DNA of 64,000 nucleotides from positions 1 through 64,000 of the forward strand of contig NZ_JAKSXN010000008.1 in NCBI RefSeq assembly GCF_022427145.1. Direction: 5' to 3'. The stretch comes from Paenibacillus timonensis. Its GTDB lineage: Bacteria; Bacillota; Bacilli; Paenibacillales; Paenibacillaceae. Shown one piece after another: positions 34,495 to 43,629 of the stretch (its first letter is position 1; every line of letters begins with the position of its first letter). The notes under the pieces were generated by a model that worked only from the letters and a program-made list of their open reading frames with translations, was not told the DNA's origin and did not search any database. Position numbers and translations under genes: made by a program.

Positions 34495-36723
34495 TTGAAA
34501 AAGCTGATTAGCCTTACAGTAAGCGCGACGTTGGTGTTATCATCCTTGTCGCTTACCGTCGGTACGTCCGGTTATAAACTGACCGGCATTGACGTGGTGT
34601 CCGCGGCATCGGAATCGGAAACGCCAGCCAAAGAATCGACGCCTAGCAAGACCACTACGCCAAGCAAGTCGACAACACCAAGCAAGACGACAACGAAGAC
34701 GCCTAGCAAGACTACGACGAAAACACCTAGCAAGACGACGACGCCGGCCAAGACGACAACAAAAACGACGACGCCGGCTAAGACCACAACGAAACCGGCA
34801 ACTCCGGCTAAAACGACAACTCCGGTCGTGAAACAAGTTGAGAGTCCGTACGCCGACGGCGTATACGTTACTTACGGCAACGCATATTCCAAAGGAACCG
34901 AAGGGGCTAAAGTAACGATCAAGGACGGTAAGGTCGCCGCGATCGAACTGCTCAGAACGAGCCCTAAGCTGATCGACAGAGATGCGCGCAATAATTATAG
35001 CGGCCTCTGGAATGCTTATGAAACGATGAAAGCCAACCTGCTCGGCAAAACGAAGGAACAGGCTGCCAACGTGGATATCGTATCCGGCGCAACTCGCTCC
35101 AGCAATGGCTGGAAGTTGTCCGTCGACCGTGCTTTCCAAAGAGCCTTGAAAGAGAAGCCGAAGGGTGTAACCTATTTTGCCGGTGAGCATATGGGCGTAG
35201 ACCCGGAAGGCAAATACATGGTTTTCGTGACGTTCGACGCTACGAAACGTACGGCGGTTAAAGTGTATCCGCTAGACGCTAGCGGCAACGCGATCGAAGA
35301 AGCGAATCTGACTGAAGAGCAAGCCGCATCGGCGAAAGCAATCGCTGCCGAGCTGCTGGCGAAAGGTACAGGCGCCGTTGCCCCTAAAGGTCAGGAAGCC
35401 GAATACAAGGCGGCCGTGAACGCTTATTGGGATGCGGAGCAAAACGCGAAAATCAACAACGGCGCGAAATACGTCGACGGATTCTACTCCGCTTACGGCG
35501 CAGCCCGCGATAAAGGCGTTGAAAGAGCCGACGTTTATATCCGCAACGGCAAGCTGGTTGACGTGAAGCTGTATAGACTGGGCTCCAACTTGATCGACCG
35601 CGGCGAATCGGCCTATGCCGAAGTTGTTAAAGCCAACGCTCCGATGACGGCTAAGCTGCTCGCTAACGGCTCGTACATCGCGAATTACAGCGATGACGTT
35701 GATGCGATTGCCGGCGCGACCGAAAGCAGCCACAGCTGGAACCTTGCCGTAGAAAGAGCTTTCGAGAAGGCGCTGAAGGTTCCGGGCAAAGCGAAATATT
35801 TTGAAGGTACCTTTGCGGGTGTAGACAACCTGTCCAAATTACTGGTTCTGGCCGACATGAAGGCAGACAAAGTCTCGAACGTCAATGTCATGCTGTTTGG
35901 CGCTGACGGCAAACTGATCGCAGCCGACAAGCTGACAGATGAGCAAAAAACCGTTGTCGTCCAATTGAACGAAGGCTTGACCCAGAAAGGCGCGAACATG
36001 ACGCCGATCGTAGGTCAAGAAGATCTGTCCATCGCGGCCAGAGCGGCGTTCGCCGATCTGTTGAACAATGCATCGAAAGCGCAAGGCGCCTATAAGGACG
36101 GCACTTACACGACCTTCGGCGACGCTTACGACAAAGGGACGAACCGTGCCGATGTTACGCTGCGCAACGGTGTCATCGTTGGATTGAAACTGTATCGCGT
36201 CGGCGTAAACATGGTGGACCGCGGCGCTTCGGCTTATGCTGAAGTCGTAAGAGCGATCCCGATCCTGACTCGCGATCTGCTGTTTGCCGGAACGAGAGAG
36301 CAAGCCGCTAAAGTGGATGTGGTGACTGGGGCAACCAGCAGCAGCACCGCTTTGAAAACGGCCGTAGAGAATGCCTATAAGAAGGCGGAAATCAACGAGT
36401 CTTACAAAACGGCTTACATTAACGGCATTTTTGCCGGCATTAATAAGGATAAATCCGTTTACGTCATGGTAACGGTACAAAACAATATTCCGTTCAAAAT
36501 GGAAGTGTTCTATCTTGATGCTAACGGCAAAATCAAGACCGAACAACAATTAACCGCCGACGAGAAAACCGTCAAGACGGAAATTGAAACGCCAACGACG
36601 GAAGGTTCCCTGCATAAATACGGGTATCGCCCGGCAGCCTTCGGCGAAACGGATGGCGTAAAAGCCGTGTCGGCCCAAGTGGTCGATGCTGTGAAGAACG
36701 CGCTTGAGAACGCCGGCAGATAA
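34495..36723 (+). CDS. Cell-surface protein with three FMN-binding domains
   Basis: A 742-residue exported protein starting at TTG behind AAGGGAGAGG. An N-terminal signal peptide ends near VSAAS (residue about 38). Residues 42-115 are a linker of TPSKTTT and TPAKTTT repeats that probably crosses the cell wall. Three FMN_bind domains follow (about 118-215, 323-420 and 530-628), with motifs DIVSGATRSS, DAIAGATESS and DVVTGATSSS. In this family the last threonine of (S/T)GAT receives covalent FMN from ApbE; the middle copy has alanine at the first S/T position. The closest known analogue in design is Listeria PplA, an extracellular electron-transfer protein, but this one is not a lipoprotein. 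No apbE is in the window. Confidence 0.8.
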   Translation: MKKLISLTVSATLVLSSLSLTVGTSGYKLTGIDVVSAASESETPAKESTPSKTTTPSKSTTPSKTTTKTPSKTTTKTPSKTTTPAKTTTKTTTPAKTTTKPATPAKTTTPVVKQVESPYADGVYVTYGNAYSKGTEGAKVTIKDGKVAAIELLRTSPKLIDRDARNNYSGLWNAYETMKANLLGKTKEQAANVDIVSGATRSSNGWKLSVDRAFQRALKEKPKGVTYFAGEHMGVDPEGKYMVFVTFDATKRTAVKVYPLDASGNAIEEANLTEEQAASAKAIAAELLAKGTGAVAPKGQEAEYKAAVNAYWDAEQNAKINNGAKYVDGFYSAYGAARDKGVERADVYIRNGKLVDVKLYRLGSNLIDRGESAYAEVVKANAPMTAKLLANGSYIANYSDDVDAIAGATESSHSWNLAVERAFEKALKVPGKAKYFEGTFAGVDNLSKLLVLADMKADKVSNVNVMLFGADGKLIAADKLTDEQKTVVVQLNEGLTQKGANMTPIVGQEDLSIAARAAFADLLNNASKAQGAYKDGTYTTFGDAYDKGTNRADVTLRNGVIVGLKLYRVGVNMVDRGASAYAEVVRAIPILTRDLLFAGTREQAAKVDVVTGATSSSTALKTAVENAYKKAEINESYKTAYINGIFAGINKDKSVYVMVTVQNNIPFKMEVFYLDANGKIKTEQQLTADEKTVKTEIETPTTEGSLHKYGYRPAAFGETDGVKAVSAQVVDAVKNALENAGR

Positions 36724-36762
36724 TTTAGTCCGGAGTCATCCGGTCTAAAGGTGTGGTGCATT

Positions 36763-36794
36763 AAGCCCCCTCGGAATGGATCTGAGGGGGCTTT
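36763..36794 (+). terminator. Terminator of the FMN-binding protein gene
   Basis: AAGCCCCCTC (36763-36772) pairs with GAGGGGGCTT (36784-36793), followed by TT. Confidence 0.8.
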
Positions 36795-36883
36795 TGCTAT
36801 GCTGATGGAATTGCGATGAAATTCACAGTTTACAACTTCAGTCCTGGCATGCTAGTATAAATTAACTAAAAAATAGCAATTTT

Positions 36884-36975
36884 ACTGAAAGGGCAAACTT
36901 GCCGAAAGACAAGGACGCAAAGCCACGGGCCTAACGTAACCATACTAGGGCAGCCGGGTTTCATGGTAACTTATG
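36884..36975 (+). ncRNA. Class I cyclic-di-GMP riboswitch (GEMM)
   Basis: All landmark segments of the GEMM-I aptamer occur in order: AAAGGGCAAAC, a GAAA tetraloop (GCCGAAAGAC), GGACGCAAAGCCACGGGCC and GGGCAGCCGGGTT, closing with CATGGTAAC. A -10-like TATAAA lies upstream at 36856-36861. A terminator follows at 37002-37043, and the chemosensory operon begins at 37109, so c-di-GMP level probably sets operon expression by transcription termination. Whether the ligand turns it on or off cannot be decided by eye. Confidence 0.92.
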
Positions 36976-37001
36976 GCTGCGATTCTATCTTTTATAAAGT
37001 T

Positions 37002-37043
37002 CTCTTTCTTCGAAATGCATCATGATCGAGAAAGAGTTTTTTT
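37002..37043 (+). terminator. Expression-platform terminator of the c-di-GMP riboswitch
   Basis: CTCTTTCT (37002-37009) pairs with AGAAAGAG (37029-37036), extended inward by TCGA-type pairs, and is followed by seven T. Confidence 0.88.
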
Positions 37044-37108
37044 ATGCGATAAATTTGTCGAAAATTATACAAATTTGTCGAATATTGCAATGACGGGGAG
37101 ATCATATC

Positions 37109-37375
37109 ATGGCAGATTTCGGTACTTCAGATCCCTTGTTGGAGATCTATCTCCACGAGAATTCACAGCTGTTGGAACAGTTAGAACAGAGCATCTTGGA
37201 ATGCGAGGAAGCGAATGCGTTTTCCTCTGCCTCGATTGACGTTATTTTCCGCATCATGCATACGATTAAAGGCTCTTCCACGATGATGAACTTTGACAAT
37301 ATTGCGGTATTGTCACATGTCATCGAAGATTTATTTGCTTATATCCGCGAACATCAACCCCGATTAACCGATTAA
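37109..37375 (+). CDS. cheA: CheA N-terminal fragment (HPt helices A-C), cut by an in-frame stop
   Basis: An 88-residue product holding the start of the CheA P1 phosphotransfer domain. The phospho-accepting histidine is H51 in FRIMHTIKGSS. GGGAG lies upstream of the ATG. TAA at 37373-37375 ends the frame, but the same frame continues at once with the rest of CheA (GTG 37379), one codon later. The stop falls where P1 should continue into its next helix, so this fragment probably lacks a complete P1 fold. One base change from a tyrosine or lysine codon would create this stop. Confidence 0.85.
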   Translation: MADFGTSDPLLEIYLHENSQLLEQLEQSILECEEANAFSSASIDVIFRIMHTIKGSSTMMNFDNIAVLSHVIEDLFAYIREHQPRLTD

Positions 37376-37378
37376 TCC

Positions 37379-39226
37379 GTGTTATCCGATTTAGTGCTCC
37401 AAGGCGGCGATTTTATCAAGCTTGAGCTTTATAAAATCAGGCAAGGCGATTCGCCCGACGGCGATAGTACGCCGCTGAAAACCGGCATCCACCGCTACTT
37501 GGAGGAGCTTAAGCGCAGACATACCGGCCAGCAGGACGCTTCTGCTTCCGAAGTGGGTGCCGACGGCCTCCTGGACGAGAGCACCTATTCCATCGCACAG
37601 GATGCTCATTTGAAAGCGATCCTGTTCTTCGACGACGATTACAATATGGAGAATGTACGTGCCTACCAGGTGGTTCATAGCCTGAAGGAGTTGACGGAGC
37701 ATTTCAGCTACTGGCCGGAAGACATTGAGACCAACCCGGACACCGCAGAAATGATCAAAAACCAAGGATTTCAACTGTTTTTCCGTAATAGGGAAAGTCC
37801 CGAGAGCATTACCGCTTTACTTTCGCAAGCGTCTTGTCTCAAACATCTCGAGATTAGTGAAATGATGCCGACTTCAGGTACATCGAAATCCGCTTCTCCG
37901 CCGGATATCAAGCCTGAGGCCTCTGTTGACGTCAGCCTAAACGTCGAACAGTCGCCTGCCGCAGAGCAGCCGCCTGCCGCCAAAACCGGTCATTCTTCGA
38001 TCCCTGAGGGAACGAAATCCATATCCAAGCCATCCGTTTCCGCATCGGGTACGCAGCAATCCAGCTTTATCAGCGTGAATCTGGCCAAGCTGGACGAGCT
38101 GATGGATCTGGTCGGGGAACTCGTGATCGCCGAATCGATGGTCACGCAGAATCCCGAATTGGCGGGGCTTGAGCTGGAACAATTCGGGAAGGCGGCGCGG
38201 CAGCTGCGGAAAATTACCGGAGAAATTCAGGATAAGGTCATGTCCATTCGAATGGTACCGCTGGTGAATACGTTCCAGAAGATGAGCCGGATCGTTCGCG
38301 ACATGAGCAAGAAACAGGAAAAGCAAGTGCGGCTCCAATTGGTCGGCGAGGATACGGAAGTGGACAAGAACATTATCGAGCACATTTCGGATCCGATCAT
38401 GCACTTGGTACGCAACGCAATCGACCATGCGGTCGAGGCGCCGGATGAGCGGGCTGCCTCCGGGAAGAGCGAGACCGCAACGCTGACGCTCGAGGCCAAA
38501 AACGTCGGCGGCGAAGTGCTGATCCTCGTTCGCGACGACGGCCGCGGCTTAAACCGGGAGAAGATCATGCAGAAAGCACGTGAGCGCAATCTGATCTACC
38601 GGGACGAAGCGGAGATGAGCGATCGCGACATCTACAATTTGATTTTCTTGCCGGGATTCTCGACTAAGGAGGTTATTACCGAGTTCAGCGGACGCGGCGT
38701 CGGCATGGACGTTGTGCTGCGGAATATCGAAAGTGTTGGGGGAAGCGTCTCCGTTGACAGCGCCGCAGGCGAGGGAACGACGATCACCATCCGCATTCCG
38801 TTGACGCTGGCGATTATCGACGGGATGAACGTCAAGGTGGGGCGGTCCCGGTATACGATCCCGACCACAGCGATTAAAGAGTCGTTCCGCGCCGACCGCG
38901 GCAGCGTCGTGGTAGACCCCGAAGGCAACGAAATGGTGATGGTGCGGGGACAGTGTTACGCCGTGCTGCGCTTGTACGAACGGTTTAAAGTGACGACCGA
39001 CGTTACGGCAATGGAGGAAGGCATCCTGATCATGGTGGAGCAGGACGATCAGACGTTCTGTATCTTCGCCGACCAGTTGCTTGGCCAACAGCAGGTCGTC
39101 GTGAAGAGCCTGCCGTCCTACATCCGCAAAATCCGAAATATTCGGGGTTTGGCAGGCTGCACGATGCTAGGGGACGGAAGCATCAGCCTCATCCTCGACG
39201 TCGGCGGACTTGCTCTTACATCATAG
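37379..39226 (+). CDS. cheA: CheA histidine kinase, remainder lacking the histidine-bearing part of P1
   Basis: 615 residues in the same frame as the preceding fragment. It begins with the last P1 helix (VLSDLVLQGGDFIKLEL), then a P2-like domain (about residues 70-150), a low-complexity linker, the P3 dimerisation helices (LAKLDELMDLVGELVIAES), the P4 kinase with N box HLVRNAIDHAVE, G1 DDGRGLN and G2 EFSGRGVGMDV, and a CheW-like P5 domain. The possible GTG restart has no ribosome site, so production of this half is doubtful. First gene of the c-di-GMP-riboswitch operon. Confidence 0.88.
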   Translation: MLSDLVLQGGDFIKLELYKIRQGDSPDGDSTPLKTGIHRYLEELKRRHTGQQDASASEVGADGLLDESTYSIAQDAHLKAILFFDDDYNMENVRAYQVVHSLKELTEHFSYWPEDIETNPDTAEMIKNQGFQLFFRNRESPESITALLSQASCLKHLEISEMMPTSGTSKSASPPDIKPEASVDVSLNVEQSPAAEQPPAAKTGHSSIPEGTKSISKPSVSASGTQQSSFISVNLAKLDELMDLVGELVIAESMVTQNPELAGLELEQFGKAARQLRKITGEIQDKVMSIRMVPLVNTFQKMSRIVRDMSKKQEKQVRLQLVGEDTEVDKNIIEHISDPIMHLVRNAIDHAVEAPDERAASGKSETATLTLEAKNVGGEVLILVRDDGRGLNREKIMQKARERNLIYRDEAEMSDRDIYNLIFLPGFSTKEVITEFSGRGVGMDVVLRNIESVGGSVSVDSAAGEGTTITIRIPLTLAIIDGMNVKVGRSRYTIPTTAIKESFRADRGSVVVDPEGNEMVMVRGQCYAVLRLYERFKVTTDVTAMEEGILIMVEQDDQTFCIFADQLLGQQQVVVKSLPSYIRKIRNIRGLAGCTMLGDGSISLILDVGGLALTS

Positions 39227-39250
39227 AACGACAAAGGAGAGAACCAGGTC

Positions 39251-39745
39251 ATGACAGATCCAACCACGCAGCTGCAAACCGAGCAGGAGGACGATACGCA
39301 AACGGGAAAGTTCCTCACCTTTCTGATCGGAACCGACGTATACGGCATTGAAATCCGGTATGTCACGGAGATAATTGGAATTCAAGCCATTACGGAGGTG
39401 CCGGAGCTCCCGGAGCATATCCGCGGGATCATCAATTTGCGCGGAAAAATCATTCCGGTCATGGACGTGAGACTGCGCTTTAAAAAGCCTTTTCGTGAAT
39501 ATAACGACCGGACTTGTATCGTCGTTGTGGATCTAAGCGAGGTTTCGATCGGTTTGATCGTCGACAGCGTGTCCGAGGTCGTACAGATCGCCGAGGAGGA
39601 TATCGTTCCGCCGCCGGACCTCAAATCTGGGAACTCCCAGGGGTTCATCAAGGGGGTCGGTAAGGTCGGGGGAGAAATCAAGCTGCTGCTGGACGGCGAC
39701 AAGCTGCTTCAGCATGAGGAAGCCGAGCATTTAAGTCATCTATGA
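39251..39745 (+). CDS. cheW: Chemotaxis coupling protein
   Basis: A 164-residue CheW that bridges chemoreceptors and the CheA kinase. The CheW fold is clear from FLTFLIGTDVYGIEIRYVTEI, the INLRGKIIPVMDVRLRF core and IGLIVDSVSEVVQI. AAAGGAGAG lies upstream of the ATG. It is the second gene of the operon, 24 bp after cheA. Confidence 0.93.
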   Translation: MTDPTTQLQTEQEDDTQTGKFLTFLIGTDVYGIEIRYVTEIIGIQAITEVPELPEHIRGIINLRGKIIPVMDVRLRFKKPFREYNDRTCIVVVDLSEVSIGLIVDSVSEVVQIAEEDIVPPPDLKSGNSQGFIKGVGKVGGEIKLLLDGDKLLQHEEAEHLSHL

Positions 39746-39764
39746 TAATAACAGGGGAATACAC

Positions 39765-41579
39765 ATGTTGAAGAAGCTGACGATCAAAACACGCTTAATC
39801 TTATCCTTTTCCATCCTGGTCATCGCGCTGGTCGGGCTTGGACTTTACTCCATCAATTCCATCAATAAGGTCAATAATCAGTCTACGGTGATCAGCGACG
39901 AGTGGCTGCCGGCCATGGACGCGGCGCATACTTTAAATACGATGACGTCCGATTATCGAATTTCCGAGCTTCGTTATGTCATGGCCGGCGAAAGACCGGA
40001 GTTGTTAGAGCAGATGAAGGCACAACTGGAGGAGGAAGGTAAGGGGCTTCAGCAGCATATCGACAATTACGAACAGAAGCTGAGCGGGCAAGAGGATAAG
40101 CAATTATATGAGAAGTTCAAGCAAGAATGGAGCGATTACCTGAAAACGAGCGAGCAGGTTCACGCATTGGTTGCCCAGCATCGGACGGATGATGCACTCG
40201 ACCTGATATCCGGCGATTCTAAGAAGGAATTTGATGACGCTTCGAACTCCCTCCTGAATCTCGTGAAGTTCAATCAGACCAATGCGGAGAAGGAAAGCGA
40301 TGAAGGCGATGCGATGTACCGCAGCAGCTTCAGCATGCTGATCGCAATCATTATCGTGATGGCGCTGATAGCCGTAGGGTTGGCCGTAATGATTGTCCTG
40401 AGCATCACCAGACCGATCGGGAAGTTGTCCATGGCGGCCGAAGCCCTGGCGCTCGGCGACGTTAACGTCAGCGTGGATACGACCAGCCAAGATGAAATCG
40501 GCAAGCTGATGCAAGCCTTCTCCCGGATGATCGCCAGCATCCGCGACCAAGCCCGGGTCGTGGAACAGGTAGCCAACGGCGATTTGACCGTTCAGGTGAA
40601 GGTGAGATCCGAGCAAGACCTGATGGGGATCAAGCTGCAGGAGATGGTGGAACGGAACAACGAGATCCTGGCCAGCATCAATACGGCGGCGGATCAGGTC
40701 GCTTCCGGATCGAAGCAGGTTTCCGATTCCAGCATCGCATTGTCTCAAGGTGCCACCGAACAAGCCAGCTCCGTCGAGCAGCTTACCGCCTCGCTGGAGG
40801 AAATCTCCACCCAGACGAAGCTGAATGCGCAGAACGCCAACGAAGCGAATAAACTGGCAGCCGATTCCAAGCAAAGCGCGCTGCAGGGCAACGAGCAGAT
40901 GAAGGATATGCTGGGGGCGATGCGCGAAATTAACGAGGCATCCAGCAGCATCTCCAAGATCATTAAAGTGATTGATGAGATCGCGTTTCAAACGAATATC
41001 CTGGCGCTGAATGCCGCGGTAGAAGCCGCGCGTGCCGGACAACACGGCAAAGGCTTCGCCGTCGTCGCCGAGGAGGTGCGCAATCTGGCAGCCCGCTCGG
41101 CGAACGCTGCCAAGGAGACGACCGACATGATCGAAGGCTCGATCAACAAAGTACAGGAAGGCACACGCATCGCCGATCAAACGGCCGAGGCGCTGAAATC
41201 GATCGTCGGGGATATCGAACGGGTGGCCGGCTTGGTCGGCGATATTGCCATGGCTTCCACAGAGCAGGCGGCAGCCATTACGCAGATTAATCAAGGGATA
41301 TCGCAGGTATCTCAAGTGATTCAGACCAATTCGGCCACTTCGGAGGAAAGCGCCGCCGCCAGCGAGGAATTGTCGAGCCAAGCCGGCCTGCTGAAGCAGC
41401 AGGTGTCACGGTTTAAACTGAAGCGCAACCATTATGCCGATTATGCCGGCAGGGAGGAAATGAATCCGGAGGTGCTGCGCGTTCTGGAACAGATGAATGA
41501 ACCGCGGAAATCCGAGTTTGGCAGCGGAACCGGAGCTCCCAAAATTTTGCTCAGCGACTCGGAGTTCGGAAAATATTAA
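39765..41579 (+). CDS. Methyl-accepting chemotaxis protein
   Basis: A 604-residue receptor. One membrane helix (residues about 11-31) precedes a four-helix-bundle sensor domain of the 4HB_MCP type, and a second helix (about 188-212) leads into HAMP (about 213-265) and the cytoplasmic signalling domain with the hairpin tip IDEIAFQTNILALNAAVEAA. It ends in an extra tail of about 50 residues after the coiled coil. The ligand is unknown. It is encoded between cheW and cheR, so it is probably the dedicated receptor of this system. Confidence 0.92.
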   Translation: MLKKLTIKTRLILSFSILVIALVGLGLYSINSINKVNNQSTVISDEWLPAMDAAHTLNTMTSDYRISELRYVMAGERPELLEQMKAQLEEEGKGLQQHIDNYEQKLSGQEDKQLYEKFKQEWSDYLKTSEQVHALVAQHRTDDALDLISGDSKKEFDDASNSLLNLVKFNQTNAEKESDEGDAMYRSSFSMLIAIIIVMALIAVGLAVMIVLSITRPIGKLSMAAEALALGDVNVSVDTTSQDEIGKLMQAFSRMIASIRDQARVVEQVANGDLTVQVKVRSEQDLMGIKLQEMVERNNEILASINTAADQVASGSKQVSDSSIALSQGATEQASSVEQLTASLEEISTQTKLNAQNANEANKLAADSKQSALQGNEQMKDMLGAMREINEASSSISKIIKVIDEIAFQTNILALNAAVEAARAGQHGKGFAVVAEEVRNLAARSANAAKETTDMIEGSINKVQEGTRIADQTAEALKSIVGDIERVAGLVGDIAMASTEQAAAITQINQGISQVSQVIQTNSATSEESAAASEELSSQAGLLKQQVSRFKLKRNHYADYAGREEMNPEVLRVLEQMNEPRKSEFGSGTGAPKILLSDSEFGKY

Positions 41580-41582
41580 GCC

Positions 41583-42398
41583 ATGATTCTTATTACGAAC
41601 GAGGAGTTTCGGCAGTTGTCCGAATATATTCGCCACAATTACGGAATCCATTTGAAGGAAGAGAAGCGCGCGTTGGTGATGGGCAGGCTGCAGCAGGTTC
41701 TTGTCAGCAAGCACTTTTCCAGCTTTAAAGAATATTATCAATACGTCGTTTCAGACCGTTCCGGGGAAGCCGTGATGACGCTGGTGGACAAAATCACGAC
41801 GAATCATACGTTCTTCATGCGGGAGTTTGACCATTTCGAGTTTTTGCGCGACCGCGTTTTGCCGTACTTGGAAGCGGTGGTGAAGGACCGGGATTTGCGG
41901 ATCTGGAGCGCGGGCTGCTCGTCGGGCGAGGAGCCTTATACGCTGGCGATGCTGCTGGACGAATATTTCGGCGCAGGCAAATCCCTTTGGGATGCCAAAG
42001 TGCTGGCAACGGACATCTCTGCGGAAATATTAACCAAAGCGCAGCGGGGGGAATTCGGGGCCGAGGACATCTCGGCACTGCCTCCCTCTTGGCGAATGAA
42101 GTATTTCAATGCCAAGGACCGCGAGCATTTCACCGTCAACGACAAGCTCAAGCGGGAAGTGATCTTCCGCAAATTCAATTTGATGGAGCCGACGTTTCCG
42201 TTCAAACGGAAATTCCACGTCATTTTCTGCCGGAACGTGATGATCTACTTCGACAATCCGACGAAGGAAGCGTTGGTGGACAAGTTCTATAAGCATTTGG
42301 AACCCGGGGGTTATCTGTTCATCGGCCATTCCGAATCGCTGCAGCGGGAAACGACGCCGTTTAAGTACGTCAAGCCGGCGATTTACCGGAAGGATTAA
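41583..42398 (+). CDS. cheR: Chemotaxis protein methyltransferase
   Basis: A 271-residue SAM-dependent methyltransferase that methylates glutamates of the receptor. The N-terminal helical CheR domain contains TTNHTFFMREFDHFEFL, and the SAM-binding motif is IWSAGCSSGEEPYTLAM; the catalytic-domain end reads VIFCRNVMIYFDN and FIGHSESL. It starts four bases after the MCP stop with a weak ribosome site, indicating translational coupling. Confidence 0.94.
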   Translation: MILITNEEFRQLSEYIRHNYGIHLKEEKRALVMGRLQQVLVSKHFSSFKEYYQYVVSDRSGEAVMTLVDKITTNHTFFMREFDHFEFLRDRVLPYLEAVVKDRDLRIWSAGCSSGEEPYTLAMLLDEYFGAGKSLWDAKVLATDISAEILTKAQRGEFGAEDISALPPSWRMKYFNAKDREHFTVNDKLKREVIFRKFNLMEPTFPFKRKFHVIFCRNVMIYFDNPTKEALVDKFYKHLEPGGYLFIGHSESLQRETTPFKYVKPAIYRKD

Positions 42399-42423
42399 CA
42401 TGGAGACGAAGGGGGGGAGTGCT

Positions 42424-43479
42424 ATGGGGGACGACCGTAAATTGCGCGTGCTGATCGTCGATGATTCCATGATGTACCGCGAGGTATTGGCTTTGGGGTT
42501 ATCCTCGGATCCGGCTATCGAAGTCGTCGGCAAAGCGGTGGATCCGTTTGATGCCCGGGATCAAATTTTGCGGTTTCACCCGGATGTGATGATCTGCGAC
42601 GTGGAGATGCCGAAAATGAACGGGATCGAATTTCTCCGCCGCCTGCTTCCTCAGTATACGCTACCGGTCATCGTCGTCAGCACGATCAGCGATGCCGTCT
42701 TCGACGCCATGGAGGCGGGGGCCGTCGATTTCGTCTGCAAGCCGGATCCCAGGTCGCCTAGAAGCGTTGAAGGGTTTATCCTAGATTTGATCGATAAGGT
42801 GAAAATGGCGGCGAAAACGAACGTGGTGCCCCGCCGATTGCACGCCGAACGGAAGAGCGGAGGGCTTCCGGTGCCGGAGCGTCCATTCGGCGCCGGCCAA
42901 ATTGTCGCCATCGGCGCATCCACCGGAGGAACCGAGGCGATCTCCTATTTGCTGAACCGGCTGCCAACATCGTTTCCGGGGATCGTGATCGTCCAGCATA
43001 TTCCGCCGGTTTTCTCCCGGATGTTTGCGGACCGCTTGAATCAAAGCACATCCTTTACCGTGAAGGAAGCGACTTCCGGCGACATCGTGGAGCCGGGGAA
43101 AGTGCTGATCGCTCCGGGAGACCGGCATATGCGGCTGCGCAAGGTGGACGGCCGGTATCGGGTCGATTGCTATGAAGGCGACAAGATCAACGGCCATTGC
43201 CCGTCGATCGACGTCCTGTTCGAATCGGCCGCCCGGGAATGCGGCCCGCGCGCCATCGGCATCATCTTGACCGGCATGGGCTATGACGGTGCCAAAGGGT
43301 TGCTGGCGATGCGCCGCAAAGGGGCGCGAACGCTGGGGCAAAACGAGTCTTCGTCGGTGGTGTACGGAATGCCCAAAGTCGCTTACGAATTGGGCGCGGT
43401 GGAGAAGCAGGTCTCGTTGGAGCTGCTGCCACGGGCATTGTGCTCCCTACTGTTTGAGGAACCTAAACGGGAATCGTAA
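42424..43479 (+). CDS. cheB: Chemotaxis protein-glutamate methylesterase
   Basis: A 351-residue CheB: an N-terminal receiver domain (acidic pocket D13-D14, phospho-acceptor D59 in MICDVEMPKMNG) joined to the C-terminal methylesterase, whose catalytic serine is in GASTGG and the aspartate in GMGYDGAKG. It removes methyl groups from the receptor after phosphorylation by CheA, so it depends on the broken cheA upstream. ATG 42424 has GGGGGAG close upstream; an in-frame ATG at 42400 lacks one. Confidence 0.93.
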   Translation: MGDDRKLRVLIVDDSMMYREVLALGLSSDPAIEVVGKAVDPFDARDQILRFHPDVMICDVEMPKMNGIEFLRRLLPQYTLPVIVVSTISDAVFDAMEAGAVDFVCKPDPRSPRSVEGFILDLIDKVKMAAKTNVVPRRLHAERKSGGLPVPERPFGAGQIVAIGASTGGTEAISYLLNRLPTSFPGIVIVQHIPPVFSRMFADRLNQSTSFTVKEATSGDIVEPGKVLIAPGDRHMRLRKVDGRYRVDCYEGDKINGHCPSIDVLFESAARECGPRAIGIILTGMGYDGAKGLLAMRRKGARTLGQNESSSVVYGMPKVAYELGAVEKQVSLELLPRALCSLLFEEPKRES

Positions 43480-43494
43480 TTCCCGCAGATGCAA

Positions 43495-43536
43495 GAACGC
43501 CGGCTCCGTGGGAATCACGGGGAGGCGTTCTTTTTT
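43495..43536 (+). terminator. Terminator of the chemosensory operon
   Basis: Outer stem GAACGCC/GGCGTTC and inner stem CCGTG/CACGG, followed by six T. Confidence 0.9.
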
Positions 43537-43629
43537 GTTCCCGAGATGGGCAGGCGGAAGCGAAAAGGCGCTGAGGTTTTGGCAGTCCCATAGTATAATA
43601 GGTCTATCATGGGTTTGGAGGAATTATGG

